From assembly GCA_963709645.1 (NCBI GenBank), contig CAVPXP010000009.1, forward strand, positions 1 to 64,000: DNA of 64,000 nucleotides, given 5' to 3'. The stretch is from DYRB01 sp963709645 (GTDB lineage Bacteria > Pseudomonadota > Gammaproteobacteria > Chromatiales > Chromatiaceae). Numbering within the stretch: position 1 is the first letter of the stretch; the number at the start of each line of letters is the position of its first letter. A program made the position numbers and the translations under genes. Positions 40,057-50,080 of this stretch are shown here, piece by piece. The notes under the pieces were generated by a model. It saw only the letters and a program-made list of their open reading frames with translations. It was not told the origin of the DNA and did not search any database.

Positions 40057-42003
40057 CTACGCCGTTTCCTCGTGCTCCTCGGTCTCCACCGTCTTCGCCA
40101 TGCGCTTGGCGAAGTAGTAAATGCGCTTGAGCTTCTCGATGATGTCGATCTCGATGGCGTAGGCGGGAATGCGCTTGGGCTCTGCTGCCACCAATCGCTG
40201 GGCCTCGTGGGCGGCCGCGGAGTCGGCGATGCGGGAGATCTCCTGCTTCATGGCCGTCACGCCGCGGGCGGCCAGCTCGTCCTTTTGCGACACGGCCTGC
40301 ACAGCCGACGAGACGGACTTGGTCACGGCTTTGTGGAAGCCGGCGAGGACCTCGCGGGTCGGTTGGCTGATCGACACGCCCTGGTCGATACGCTCGCGAC
40401 CGAGTACCACCAGGTTCGTCTCGATCACATCGCCGATATTCTCCAGGTCGTTCACCGCCTCCATCAGGCCCATCAGCTCCTGGGTTTGGTGCTCGGTCAG
40501 GGACAGGCGGCTGATCTTGCCCAGATAGGCGATGATCTGGCCGTGGAGGGTGTCCACGTCGTCGTCCATGCGCTCGATGTCGCGTAGCGTCTCCTTGCTG
40601 CCCATGAGGATGGCCGGGAGGATGCGCGACATCATCTCCTGCACCCGCTCGCCCATGTGCTGGACCTCGAACCGGACCCGATCCAGGGCCAGGGAGGGTG
40701 TCGCCAGGAGCTCTTCGTCCAGATACTTGGCCCGCACGACCAGCGGTTCTTCGCCCAGGGGCAGATCCGGTACCAGCCATTCCACCAGGCGCGCGAACTG
40801 CCCGGTGAACCAGATGAAGATGACGGTATTGGCAACGTTGAACAGGGTGTGCGCATTGGCGATTTGGCGGGGAACCTCGGCGGCACGGCGGGCACCGCCG
40901 GAGAGCTCCGGATGGGCCGGGGAGAGCCATTCCACCACCGCGGCGAGTTGGTCGATGAGGCCGACAAAGAGCAGGACCCCCGCCACGTTGAAGAGGACAT
41001 GCACCAGGGCCGCCCGCACCGCCTCCCGAGGTTTGCCAATGGCCGCCAGGAGCGCGGTGGCGCAGGTTCCGATATTGGCGCCGAAGGCCAGGGCGATGCC
41101 GGTGGGCAGGTTCAACAGGCCCTGGCTGGCCAGTACGATGACGATACCGGTGGTGGCCGCGGAGGACTGGATCAGGGCCGTGAAGACGGTCCCCACCAGT
41201 ATGCCGATGATGGGCGCCTCCAAATGGGCCATGAGGTCCAGGAAGGGTTGATAGGTCCGCAACGGGGCCATGGCCTCGCTCATGATCCCCATGCCGAGAA
41301 AGATGAGCCCAAGCCCCATCAGCATGCCGCCGTATTGGCGAATCCGTTCGATGCGCGACAGGAAGAGCATGGCGAAGCCGCAGCCAATGAACAGCAGCGC
41401 CGCCTCCGAGACCTTGAAGGCGATCAACTGGGCAGTCACGGTCGAGCCGATGTTGGCCCCCATGATGACCCCGATGGATTGGGCCAGAGACATGAGGCCG
41501 GCGCTGATGAAGCCGACGAGCAGCACGGTGGTGACCGAGGACGAGTTGATGATGGCAGTGACCAGGGCCCCGGTCGCTGCCCCCATGAAGCGGTTGGTGG
41601 TGAGGGTGCCCAGGATGTCGCGCATGCGCTCGCCGGCGACGGCCTTGAGGGCATCCGCCATCAGGTCCATCCCGTAGAGGAACAGGGCCAGGCCGCCAAA
41701 CAGGCTCATCCCCATCGTCCACCCGTGCAGACCCTCGCCGCCCGGAGAGACGGCGGCTGCTTGGCCGGTCGCGGCCAGGACTGCGCCGCCGGCCCCGACT
41801 CCGCCCAGCGCTAGAAACAGGCCCAGACGCCAGCGACGGCCGTCGCGGTTGAGGGCTGCTGGAATGGCGGTCCCGCGACGTGCCGCAAAAGTCGCGCGCA
41901 GCGCACTCCAGCTGTGTCGCCCCCTCTGGGGGAGGGAGTGGGAGAAACGGCGATGTCGGGGACGCCGTTCGGATTCCGTGGGTGGTGTCGACGCCATGAG
42001 CAT
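40057..42003 (-). CDS. Na/Pi cotransporter family protein with PhoU-like domain
   Basis: 648 residues, intact. After a basic N-terminal tail of about 60 residues and one helix comes the duplicated NptA/YjbB transport unit, with the paired motifs INSSSVTTVLLVGF and IQSSAATTGIVIVL and the repeated GANIGST/GANIGTC. The C-terminal 200 residues are helical and PhoU-like (VNDLENIGDVIETNLVV). It probably carries phosphate with sodium across the inner membrane. Start ATG 42003 overlaps the stop of the universal stress gene (TAATG). Confidence 0.88.
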   Translation of the reverse strand: MLMASTPPTESERRPRHRRFSHSLPQRGRHSWSALRATFAARRGTAIPAALNRDGRRWRLGLFLALGGVGAGGAVLAATGQAAAVSPGGEGLHGWTMGMSLFGGLALFLYGMDLMADALKAVAGERMRDILGTLTTNRFMGAATGALVTAIINSSSVTTVLLVGFISAGLMSLAQSIGVIMGANIGSTVTAQLIAFKVSEAALLFIGCGFAMLFLSRIERIRQYGGMLMGLGLIFLGMGIMSEAMAPLRTYQPFLDLMAHLEAPIIGILVGTVFTALIQSSAATTGIVIVLASQGLLNLPTGIALAFGANIGTCATALLAAIGKPREAVRAALVHVLFNVAGVLLFVGLIDQLAAVVEWLSPAHPELSGGARRAAEVPRQIANAHTLFNVANTVIFIWFTGQFARLVEWLVPDLPLGEEPLVVRAKYLDEELLATPSLALDRVRFEVQHMGERVQEMMSRILPAILMGSKETLRDIERMDDDVDTLHGQIIAYLGKISRLSLTEHQTQELMGLMEAVNDLENIGDVIETNLVVLGRERIDQGVSISQPTREVLAGFHKAVTKSVSSAVQAVSQKDELAARGVTAMKQEISRIADSAAAHEAQRLVAAEPKRIPAYAIEIDIIEKLKRIYYFAKRMAKTVETEEHEETA

Positions 42004-42473
42004 TAGCGGGCCGACTTGACGACCGTGACGGGGATATGGGCCAGGTGGACCACCCGCTCCGCGACGGAGCCGATCAGCAGGTGCTTCAGTCCCGTGGTCC
42101 CCTTACTACCGAGCACGATGAGACCGGCCTTCTCCTGCTCTGCCACCTCCAGGATGCGGCTGCTAGGGAGCCCCTTCACCAGCATGGACCGGATGTCCTC
42201 CAGACCTTCGAGGTGAGCATGGCGGGCCACCACATCCTTCAGAAACTCCGCGAGCATGTCCGCCGCCCCGTCCTCGATGCGATGGACCTGCTTCTTCTTC
42301 AAGGCGCGGCTGTAGTAGCCGGGCATAGTCCCTGGGTCGTGCACGACGTGCAGGACCTGGACCGGCTGGTGGAGGCACTTCGCCAGGTGCACCGCATAGA
42401 GAAGCGCCGCCTCCGAGTGAGACGAGAAATCCACCGGCACCAGGATGGGCCTAACCTCGGGTTTATCTGGCAT
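42003..42473 (-). CDS. Universal stress protein, UspA family
   Basis: 156 residues. The N-terminus ILVPVDFSSHSEAAL and the C-terminal ATP-binding motif GSKGTTGLKHLLIGSVAERVV (Gx2Gx9G[ST] type) are both present, so it probably binds ATP. It is translated just ahead of the Na/Pi cotransporter with a one-base start/stop overlap, suggesting stress-linked control of phosphate transport. Confidence 0.9.
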   Translation of the reverse strand: MPDKPEVRPILVPVDFSSHSEAALLYAVHLAKCLHQPVQVLHVVHDPGTMPGYYSRALKKKQVHRIEDGAADMLAEFLKDVVARHAHLEGLEDIRSMLVKGLPSSRILEVAEQEKAGLIVLGSKGTTGLKHLLIGSVAERVVHLAHIPVTVVKSAR

Positions 42474-42567
42474 CGTTTACCCTATTGGCGACACTGACTC
42501 GGAGAATTCCCAAGCCAGCGATTATGTCATTATTGTTACCGTCTTGAGACAAGGTCCGGTTGCGACG

Positions 42568-44043
42568 TCACAGGCGCATCCCGCGGCCGGTCGCCACGAA
42601 TTGGTTGAGCACCGCAACCAGGGGTTCGGTGGGATAGAGAAGGGGCAGCAACTGCTTGCCTACCCGGGTGACGAGTCCGGCCCAGTGGGGGTGGGCACCC
42701 AGCAGGACATGATGGTTGTCGATCCCTTCGGCATCCATCCACAGGGTCCCGTCGTTCGACAATGGGGTGTGCCCCACCAGGATCGGGGCATCGGCATCCA
42801 GCCCCAGGCGCCGACGAAAGCGCGCCACATCGCCGCGGCTATACCCGTTGGGTGAGTGCGGACGCCGAACACGGCCATGGGTCAACTGGTGCTGCAGCCG
42901 TGGGTGTTGTTGGATGTCGACCAGCGCCGCCCGCGACGCCTTGCCGGTCGGCGGACCGGCGTGGCAGGCCGCGTAGTGGTGGGACAGGGCCACGTAGGGC
43001 AGCAACCCGTAGAACTCGGCCATGGCCTTCTTGTATTTGGGGCCGCGCCGGTCGTGCAGTGCCCGCTCCCATACAAGCCCCTGGGGCACCCCCGCCTTGC
43101 TGATCTCCTCCGAAAAGCTGTCGTGATTGCCCCGCAGATAGAAGACCCGCTCCGGGAAACGCAGCTTGAGCCTGAAGATCAGATCCATCATCAACATGGA
43201 GGAATCCATGGCGTCTTCCTGCCCGGGTTCGTCTGGATGAACCGCATCTCCCAGCAAGATCAGTAGAGCGCTGCCCTCCTCCAGGGCCTCCAGGAACCCG
43301 TTCTGGGTAAGGATCACGAGCAGATTGTCGATTTGGGCATGCAGGTCGCCGACGAAGACCGGGGTCGGCCGGTCAGGCAAGGCGAGGATTCCGCCTGGCG
43401 CGCCGCGGCTGTCCGGCATGCGGTAGGGTTCCTTGCCCATGAGGGCGATGACGCGTTCGATGAGGCCCAGTGCATCGTCCTTTGACGGCGCAACGATACC
43501 GCCGCCCAGGATCTCGGCGATGCGCGCCAGCTTGCCCTGGCGCCAGTGGACCAACCGCTCGATCTGGTCCTTGGCGGTCAGGGGGGCCAGGCAGGCACCG
43601 CGCTCGCTGGACCTGTTGTGCAGGGCCAGCCCCTTGCCCGACAGCTTGAGGCTCAGGTGGCGGTCGTCGACCAGCTTGGGGTAATTGAGCAGCCGCCGCT
43701 GCTCGCGGTCCTCGCGGCCCAGGGTGAGGGAGTCACCCCGGGAAAGGCGGATGAATCCGCTGATATCGGAAAAGTATTGCGCCGGATCGAAGATCAAGTA
43801 GTCCCCGTCTGGGCGCATCTTGCCGTTACGACGCGCTATCAGCTCCGGATACATCTGCAGGCAGTAGCCATCCTCTGCGCCCAGGCGCAACTGCACCGGC
43901 AGCACAGGCATGGGGATGCGGACCTTGGTATCCCCCAGGCGCAGTGACTCCTTCAGGTCCACGTCGTTGCAGCTCTCCATGTCTTCGAGAAGGCTACGAA
44001 AGCGCTTGAGAAAGCCCTTTGGCGTGCTGGTAGGGTTAGCCAT
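42568..44043 (-). CDS. FHA-like plus PPP-family protein phosphatase
   Basis: 491 residues. Residues about 97-150 resemble an FHA phosphothreonine-binding domain: SLTLGREDRE and DDRHLSLKLSG. The C-terminal half is a calcineurin/PPP phosphatase with PVFVGDLHAQ, LLGDAVHPDE, LRGNHDSF, HAGPP and VGHTPL, so all metal-binding residues are visible. It may dephosphorylate proteins found through the FHA part. Its ATG overlaps the end of the P-loop ATPase gene by 8 bases, implying a functional pair. Confidence 0.82.
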   Translation of the reverse strand: MANPTSTPKGFLKRFRSLLEDMESCNDVDLKESLRLGDTKVRIPMPVLPVQLRLGAEDGYCLQMYPELIARRNGKMRPDGDYLIFDPAQYFSDISGFIRLSRGDSLTLGREDREQRRLLNYPKLVDDRHLSLKLSGKGLALHNRSSERGACLAPLTAKDQIERLVHWRQGKLARIAEILGGGIVAPSKDDALGLIERVIALMGKEPYRMPDSRGAPGGILALPDRPTPVFVGDLHAQIDNLLVILTQNGFLEALEEGSALLILLGDAVHPDEPGQEDAMDSSMLMMDLIFRLKLRFPERVFYLRGNHDSFSEEISKAGVPQGLVWERALHDRRGPKYKKAMAEFYGLLPYVALSHHYAACHAGPPTGKASRAALVDIQQHPRLQHQLTHGRVRRPHSPNGYSRGDVARFRRRLGLDADAPILVGHTPLSNDGTLWMDAEGIDNHHVLLGAHPHWAGLVTRVGKQLLPLLYPTEPLVAVLNQFVATGRGMRL

Positions 44044-44662
44044 GGATGTGCTCGTCCGGGGCGTCGAGGATACGGGCCGGTGGGGAAGATACCGCGGTAC
44101 GGACGTAGACGATCATCCCCTGGCGGTGCAAGTGGAGGGCAACGAGGGAATAGATGTCCACCTGCCGGCGTACCTGGTCGGGCCCAAGAAGCCGGTCGAT
44201 GGGATGAGTGCCCATGGTGGCGCGCTCCCGGTAGCGACGCACCAGGGTCTCCGTAGGCGGGAGGAGGAACTCGAAGGCGAAGCGGCCCCGCCAGTTGACC
44301 GAGAAGAAGTGTCGGGCAATAGGCGGGACCAGAATGCGCGAAAGGTCCAGCTTCAGCGTTCGCCAATCGGCCAGCCAATCCTCGTGGAACAGGGGCAGCG
44401 CCTTGGGGCGGCCCACGAACGGCAACCCCAGGTGCACCTCTCGCGGGCGCAGGGCGAGATTGCGGGCCCGCCACCAGCCCTTCAAAGACAGATCGATATA
44501 GCCCTCCTCTGGCCAGCCCCCAATGCGTCGCACCAGGGTCGACTTGCCGGCCCCCGGGGGGCCGGTGACGATGATCTGGTTGAACCGCATGGCCCGGTCG
44601 AAGGGCACACCGCGGATGTCCTGCAGCTTGGCGGGCGGCTCCAGTCTGAGCGTCGGCGTCAT
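44036..44662 (-). CDS. P-loop ATPase paired with the phosphatase
   Basis: 208 residues. Walker A is VTGPPGAGKSTLVRRI, followed by a region rich in Trp/Arg (GWWRARNLALRPREVHLGLPF) and an Arg-rich C-terminal half (TLVRRYRERATM). Such small ATP-binding proteins often precede PPP-type phosphatases in bacteria; their role is not known. Kinase-like activity is possible. It starts 38 bases after the PiT transporter's end. Confidence 0.65.
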   Translation of the reverse strand: MTPTLRLEPPAKLQDIRGVPFDRAMRFNQIIVTGPPGAGKSTLVRRIGGWPEEGYIDLSLKGWWRARNLALRPREVHLGLPFVGRPKALPLFHEDWLADWRTLKLDLSRILVPPIARHFFSVNWRGRFAFEFLLPPTETLVRRYRERATMGTHPIDRLLGPDQVRRQVDIYSLVALHLHRQGMIVYVRTAVSSPPARILDAPDEHIHG

Positions 44663-44699
44663 ACAGGCATCTTCTTGGATCCCGTCCGTGGCCGTTGCC

Positions 44700-45965
44700 T
44701 CAGCTGAAGATCGCCCGGAACAGGAAGAAGAACAGGGCCGCGAGAATCGCCCCTGCCGGCAGGGTCACCAGCCAGGACACCACGATATTGCCGATGACCC
44801 GCAGGTCCAGGGCGCCAATCCCGCGTGCCAGGCCTACCCCCATGACCGCACCGACGGCGATGTGGGTCGTAGACACCGGCAGCCCCGTCTTGGACGCCAG
44901 GACCACGGTGGACGCGGCCGCGAGGGTGGCACAGAAGCCGCGGGAGGGGGTCAGCTCGGTGATGCGGGTGCCGATGGTCTGCATCACCCGGTAGCCCATG
45001 GTGGACAAGCCAACCACGATGCCTACCCCACCGAGCACCAGGATCCACAGGGGCAGAGCCGCCGTCTGGACCACCTCGCCGCCGCTCTTGATGGTGGCCA
45101 CCACCGCGGCCATGGGTCCAATGCCGTTGGCCACGTCGTTGGACCCGTGGGCGAAGGCCATGGCGCAGGCGGTAAAGATCATCATGGGGGTGAAGACCTT
45201 CTCGACGCTGGCGTAGTGGAAGCTGCGGTCCGCCGCCTCGTCGATCTTGACCCGATCGATGAGGATCTTGCCGATCAGCGCCACGACCGCGCCGAAGACG
45301 ACCGCGGCCAGGAAACTTTGGGTGCCGGTCAGGTGCAGGTCGAGATGCTTGAGCCCCTTGAACAGAGTCACCAGGCTGACGATCCAGCCCACCAGGAAGA
45401 CATAGGCAGGTCCCCAGCGCTTGGCCATGCGGAAGGGATTGTCGGCGTTGAGGATCAGGGAGCGGATGCTCCACATCAGCAGCATCGCGATGACCCCGCC
45501 GATCAAGGGGGATACCACCCAGCTCGCTGCGATCTGGCCAATCTTGCCCCAGTGGACCGCATCCATGCCGATGCCGGCCACGGCAAAGCCGACGATGGCC
45601 CCGACGATGGAGTGGGTGGTGGAGACCGGCCAACCGCGCGCGGAGGCGATCATCAGCCAGATCCCGGCGGCGAGAAGGGAGGCCAGCATGCCGTAGACCA
45701 AGAGCTCCGGCTGGCCTGCGATGGCGTCGGAGTCGATGATGCCTTTGCGGATCGTGGAGGTGACGGTGCCGCCGGCGATGAAGGCCCCGGCGAACTCGAA
45801 GATGGCCGCGACCAGGATCGCCTGCTTGACGGTGATGGCCCCCGAGCCGACCGAGGTGCCCATGGCGTTTGCCACATCATTCGCGCCGATGCCCCAGGTC
45901 ATGTAGAGACCGAAGACCACGGCGAGGATCAGGAAGACTGTCCCCCATTCGGCGATGATTTCCAT
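44700..45965 (-). CDS. pit: Inorganic phosphate transporter, PiT family
   Basis: 421 residues with about ten membrane helices. The PiT duplication is clear: GIGANDVANAMGTSVGSGAIT near the N-terminus and AHGSNDVANGIGP in the second half, plus repeated GWPVSTTHSIVGA and GLPVSTTHIAVGA. It imports metal-phosphate with protons at low affinity, complementing the high-affinity Pst system. It follows the PhoU-like gene by 94 bases, the usual PiT operon order. Confidence 0.95.
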   Translation of the reverse strand: MEIIAEWGTVFLILAVVFGLYMTWGIGANDVANAMGTSVGSGAITVKQAILVAAIFEFAGAFIAGGTVTSTIRKGIIDSDAIAGQPELLVYGMLASLLAAGIWLMIASARGWPVSTTHSIVGAIVGFAVAGIGMDAVHWGKIGQIAASWVVSPLIGGVIAMLLMWSIRSLILNADNPFRMAKRWGPAYVFLVGWIVSLVTLFKGLKHLDLHLTGTQSFLAAVVFGAVVALIGKILIDRVKIDEAADRSFHYASVEKVFTPMMIFTACAMAFAHGSNDVANGIGPMAAVVATIKSGGEVVQTAALPLWILVLGGVGIVVGLSTMGYRVMQTIGTRITELTPSRGFCATLAAASTVVLASKTGLPVSTTHIAVGAVMGVGLARGIGALDLRVIGNIVVSWLVTLPAGAILAALFFFLFRAIFS

Positions 45966-46059
45966 AAATACCCCAATTAATAGTTAGTTATGGCAGTTTG
46001 ATTGAGCCGGCTCCGCGCTCCAGCGGCGCGACGGCTTCTGTATTCTGTCGGTTTGACGG

Positions 46060-46740
46060 CTATCGGGCGACCAATAGCAGCACGCGGTTGCCCACCCGCT
46101 CCGCGTCGTCCGCGAGATTGCCGATCCAATGGATCAGGCGGTCCCAGAACATCACCGAGACCGGGCTCATGCGCTCCTCGTGGGCGAACAAGGCAGTGAC
46201 CAGGGCCATGCCCAGGGAGTCCGTCTCGTCCTCGAGGTGGCCCAACGCCTGCACCATCTGCTCCACCCGCGCCGCCTCGGGTCCGCGGAAACCGGTCTCT
46301 ACCAGTTCGTCGAGCTCGTTGATGATCGTGACCGACTGGTTGCAGGTCTCGACACAGCGCTGTACCAGGGTCCGCAGGTCCGCCTGCATGTCGTCCGGGA
46401 CAGTCATGGTGCGGGTCACCAGGAGGCCGGCGATGTCCTGGGCGGTGTCCGCGATGGCATCCTGCATGTCCAGTACCTCCAGCAGATCCCGGCGGTCCAC
46501 CGGCATGAACAGGCCCCTGGGCAAGTGGATGCGGATATCCTGCTTGATCGCATCGGCGGCCTTCTCCCGCTCGAAGATGCGCTCCTTGGCATGCGCGACG
46601 CCGGCCTGGTCACCGGTGATCAGGGCCTCGAACAGGGGCGGGACCTCGGCGACGCACTCGGCGACGACGGCCATGTGCTCTTGCATGGGTTTGAACGGGG
46701 ATCGCCCAAAGAGGGCGGCGATGGGATTAGTCGATTTCAT
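46060..46740 (-). CDS. PhoU-like regulator of the PiT transporter (DUF47, TIGR00153)
   Basis: 226 residues from ATG 46740, preceded by AGGAGGAGT; a longer open frame upstream lacks a ribosome site. It is all-helical: ALFGRSPFKPMQEHM at the start, then REKAADAIKQDIR, VDRRDLLEVLDMQDAIADTAQDI (family core) and DRLIHWIGNLADDAERVGNR. Proteins of this family are co-transcribed with PiT transporters and are thought to regulate them. Confidence 0.9.
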   Translation of the reverse strand: MKSTNPIAALFGRSPFKPMQEHMAVVAECVAEVPPLFEALITGDQAGVAHAKERIFEREKAADAIKQDIRIHLPRGLFMPVDRRDLLEVLDMQDAIADTAQDIAGLLVTRTMTVPDDMQADLRTLVQRCVETCNQSVTIINELDELVETGFRGPEAARVEQMVQALGHLEDETDSLGMALVTALFAHEERMSPVSVMFWDRLIHWIGNLADDAERVGNRVLLLVAR

Positions 46741-46998
46741 CTGGAGACTCCTCCTAATAAGATGGCGTGGGCCGCCTCTGGGCAGTCTTGCCGGGGGATG
46801 CGGATGGGTCGGCGCCAACGGTGCGATTGTCACGCAATTGCAATCTTAGCGCTCTACCTTTTGTTTTGGTTACTGGCTCGCCAGGGCAAAGGCCCCGTGG
46901 GGCCGAGGTTACCATCGCCCCGGCAGTGCTCTGGTGCCAGGGCAGAGTTCGCGCTGACGGCAAGAGCACCCTATCGTGTGATCAATGGGAGAGGAATC

Positions 46999-48384
46999 TT
47001 GATCCAATTAGCGACCCGCTTACGCATCGGCGAAAAAATTGCCCTGGGCCTCGGGATTCTCGGTCTGATGTTCCTGGGTGTCATCTGGCATGACCGAACC
47101 ATTCTCCAAGGGGTGCTCGCGGATTCCGCGCGCTTGCAGTCGGTCTACGGCGCCCGGCAGTCCTACGCCTTCCAGATCGAACGCCGTCTGGCCGCAATGC
47201 GGGGCGCCGAGCAAGAATTCCTCGCCCTGCGCAACCCGGGACAGGCCGCCGAATTGGTTCAGCAGGCGGAGAGGCTGGACGCGGAGGCTGCGGGTCTGGC
47301 CGGGCTTGACCCGGATTCGGCACGCGCTGCGGACGAGATTCGTACCCTTGCCCGCGACTATCGGGCACGGTTCGAAGCCATTGCCGACGCATGGCGCGTC
47401 AGGGGGCTGGACCACGACTCCGGGCTGCAAGGTGCGTTTCGCGACAGTGCCCACGAGCTCGAGTCCCTGGCGGGCGGCCATAGCCTCGATGTACCCGGCC
47501 TCGAGCTCCAGACCCTGCAACTTCGGCGGCGGGAAAAGGACTACCTGCTGCGGGGCGACTCCACCTATGTCGAGATGGTGGATGCGATCGCCTCGGACCT
47601 CGCAGCACGTATCGCATCCTCAGCCCTGGAGACCCCAGTCAAGGCCCAGCTTTCAGGTCTCGTCGATACCTACACTCGGGACTTCCATGCCCTGGTGGAT
47701 CAGGACCGGCGCATCGCCGCGTCTGACCGCCGAGATGGATGCCGCGGCGTCGCGCATTACCCCATTGGTGGCGGCAAACCTGGAGCAGGCCCAGAAACAG
47801 CTGGCCGCCATGTCCGAACGGCTCGCACTGGATTCGGCTAAGCGCGCGCGCCGCGGATTCGTCGTGGCGCTGGGTACCGCTGCCCTGGGTGCCCTCTTCG
47901 CTCTGCTGCTGACGGTGCGCATCGTGCGCCCGGTGCGGCAAATGGCCGGACTCCTGGACCGTCTGACCCACGAGAGCCCGGAGCGAGCGCATCGCCGTGG
48001 ACCCGGACGGCCGCGACGAGATCAACTCACATGGCCATCGCCCTGAATACCCTGGCGGATGATCGCGCCCGCTTCGTCCACTGGTGGCGGGCCTCCATGC
48101 AGGAGGCCGCAGCCCTGCGGGAGCTGCGCTCCGCGACCGACCCGGACGCGCTCCGCGACGCGGAGGACGAGCTGGACCAGGCCAGTCGCGCCAAAGCCGC
48201 CCTGCTCGCCGAGGCGCGGGACCACATTGCCGAGCAAGCACGGCGGGTGACGGCTGTAGCCGACCTCCTGGAGCGTCGCAGCGAGCTCGCGGACGCGGCC
48301 GCGCTGCGCGAAGCGGCAGCGGATATCGTCGATCACCTCGACCTGTTCGACGTTGAAGGCCCCGGCTCCGCCGGGAGCGCCTGA
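46999..48384 (+). CDS. HAMP-domain sensor protein without recognised output domain (frameshifted)
   Basis: About 460 residues over frameshifts near 47730 and 47990. Two membrane helices (about 15-30 and 290-310) frame a large helical periplasmic domain with LQLRRREKDYLLRGDSTYV, typical of HBM-type ligand-binding domains in chemoreceptors. After the second helix comes a HAMP-like segment (RIVRPVRQMAGLLDRL), then about 130 coiled-coil residues ending at a real stop. I see neither a methyl-accepting hairpin nor a kinase or cyclase domain. TTG 46999 is chosen because GAGAGGAA stands just before it. Confidence 0.65.
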
Positions 48385-48701
48385 CGAAGCGCCTGACCGA
48401 ACATTGACGGTTGGCGGGACTACCCCTTGCGCCCCCGCCTGCGTGAGCCCAATTCCCCAGCCTCGGGGCACGACCCGTCCCATGTTCGAGGTGCTGCCGC
48501 ACCGATCGACAGCGATTCCGCCGAGCCCCTTGCCGCGCTCCGCATCGGCTGCGCGGTTCTGTGGTTACTGAAAATAGGGGCCGACAGACCCCCTGGAAGG
48601 ATGGCGGCAGAGACGGAATTTTGTTACGTTTCCGTGACAATCGGTAAAGCCAGCCACCTTCGCCGCCGGCCAGACAACAACGCAGGGAGATTCGGACCGC
48701 T
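48385..48701. other. Intergenic region before the CNNM pair
   Basis: About 316 bases with no supported gene. A reversed two-repeat Pho-like element at 48623-48640 lacks a matching -10 and is not accepted. Confidence 0.5.
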
Positions 48702-50080
48702 TTGGACTACACGTTCTGGATCGAGCTGGTGTTGTTCATCGTGCTGCTTGGGTTCTCGGCCTTCTTCTCGAGCTCCGAGACGTCGCTGTTTTCACTCAAC
48801 CAGCATCCAATTGGAAATGATGCAGGCGCAGGGCAATCCCCGCGTGCGCCTGATCCAGCGCCTGCTGAGCGAGCCACGGCGCCTGATCGTTACCATCCTC
48901 ATCGGCAACGAGTTCGTGAATGTTGCCGCATCGGTGCTCTCCGCGGCCATGGTCATCGAGGTGCTCGGCGCGGAGCATAAGTTCTTCAATCTGTTCATCA
49001 TGGTGCCCGTCCTGCTGATCGTTGGCGAGATTACGCCCAAGACCCTGGCGATTCGGAACAATGTGGCCTTCGCCACGTTCGAGAGCGGGCCCATCGACGC
49101 CTTTGCCCGATTCATCACGCCCCTGCGCTGGGTGATTCGGGTGATCGCCGACTTGGTTCACGACATTGATCGTTGGTCGCGAGCGCTCACCCGGCAATAT
49201 CGTGACCGAGGACATGGTTCGTACCCTCGCTCACGAAGCGGTCGGCGAAGGAACGCTCGACCATATTGAGGCCCAATTCATCGATCACATCTTCGACTTT
49301 GGAAGCAAAGCGGTCGAAGACGTCATGACGCCCCGAGCAGACGTTACCTTCGTGTCGGTGGACGCGTCCGCTGCGGAGATTCTGGAGACCTTCAAGCAGG
49401 ATCGACAGTCCCGTATGCCGGTGTACCGGGAACATCGGGACAACATCGTCGGGATTCTGCACGCGCGCGACCTTCTCGCGATCGATCTCTCTGGGCTCCA
49501 GCCAGGATCGGCACCCCCTGCCGAGCGTTCTGAGAAAGCCCTACTTCGTCCCGGAATCCAAGTCTGCAGCCGACCTTTTCGATACCTTTCGTGAAACCAA
49601 CGGTCACTGGCGCTGGTGGTCGACGAGTACGGCGGCGTCACCGGGACTCGTCACCATGGCGGACCTGCTGGAGTGCATCTTCGGCGAGATCCCAAGTCCA
49701 TCTGACGAGGCGGAAGAGTCATGGGTACGCCAACTCGCTGAGCACCGCTTCGCGCTGCCGGGGTCGACGGCCATCGAGGATTTCAACTCCAGGTTCGCGG
49801 CCAGTCCGACGGTCGGGGAGATTCGCACCCTCGGAGGGCTGGTTTTGCACCACTTCGGGGAGGTGCCCGCCGAAGGACAGGCCATCGACGTCGAATCGTT
49901 CCACTTTATCGCCGCCCGCGTCGAGAGCAACCGTATCTCTGAGGTCATCGTCGAGACGCTCGCCGCGACGGGACGCGGGCGAGCGGACCAGCGCCACAGT
50001 CTCCGACGAGACCGATGGACCCGGCGGGAAAGCGGACCTCGTCCCATCGCCCAACGGCGACGACCCGAAGGCGCGACTGA
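48702..50080 (+). CDS. CNNM/CorC-family membrane protein, copy 1 (frameshifted)
   Basis: About 459 residues through frameshifts near 48805, 49190, 49530, 49640 and 50000. A DUF21 membrane domain (FSAFFSSSETSLFSLNQ, IGNEFVNVAAS, VGEITPKTLAI) is followed by a CBS pair (DVMTPRADVTFV, RMPVYREHRDNIVG) and a C-terminal CorC_HlyC domain. Family members take part in magnesium/cobalt export or membrane repair. TTG 48702 is the likely start. Its stop overlaps the start of copy 2 (TGATG). Confidence 0.8.

Noticed and set aside
48623..48640. Pho-box-like pair TTGTCAC and ACGTAAC on the minus strand
   Set aside because: It points away from the next gene, has only two half-sites, and no -10 hexamer stands 10 bp downstream.
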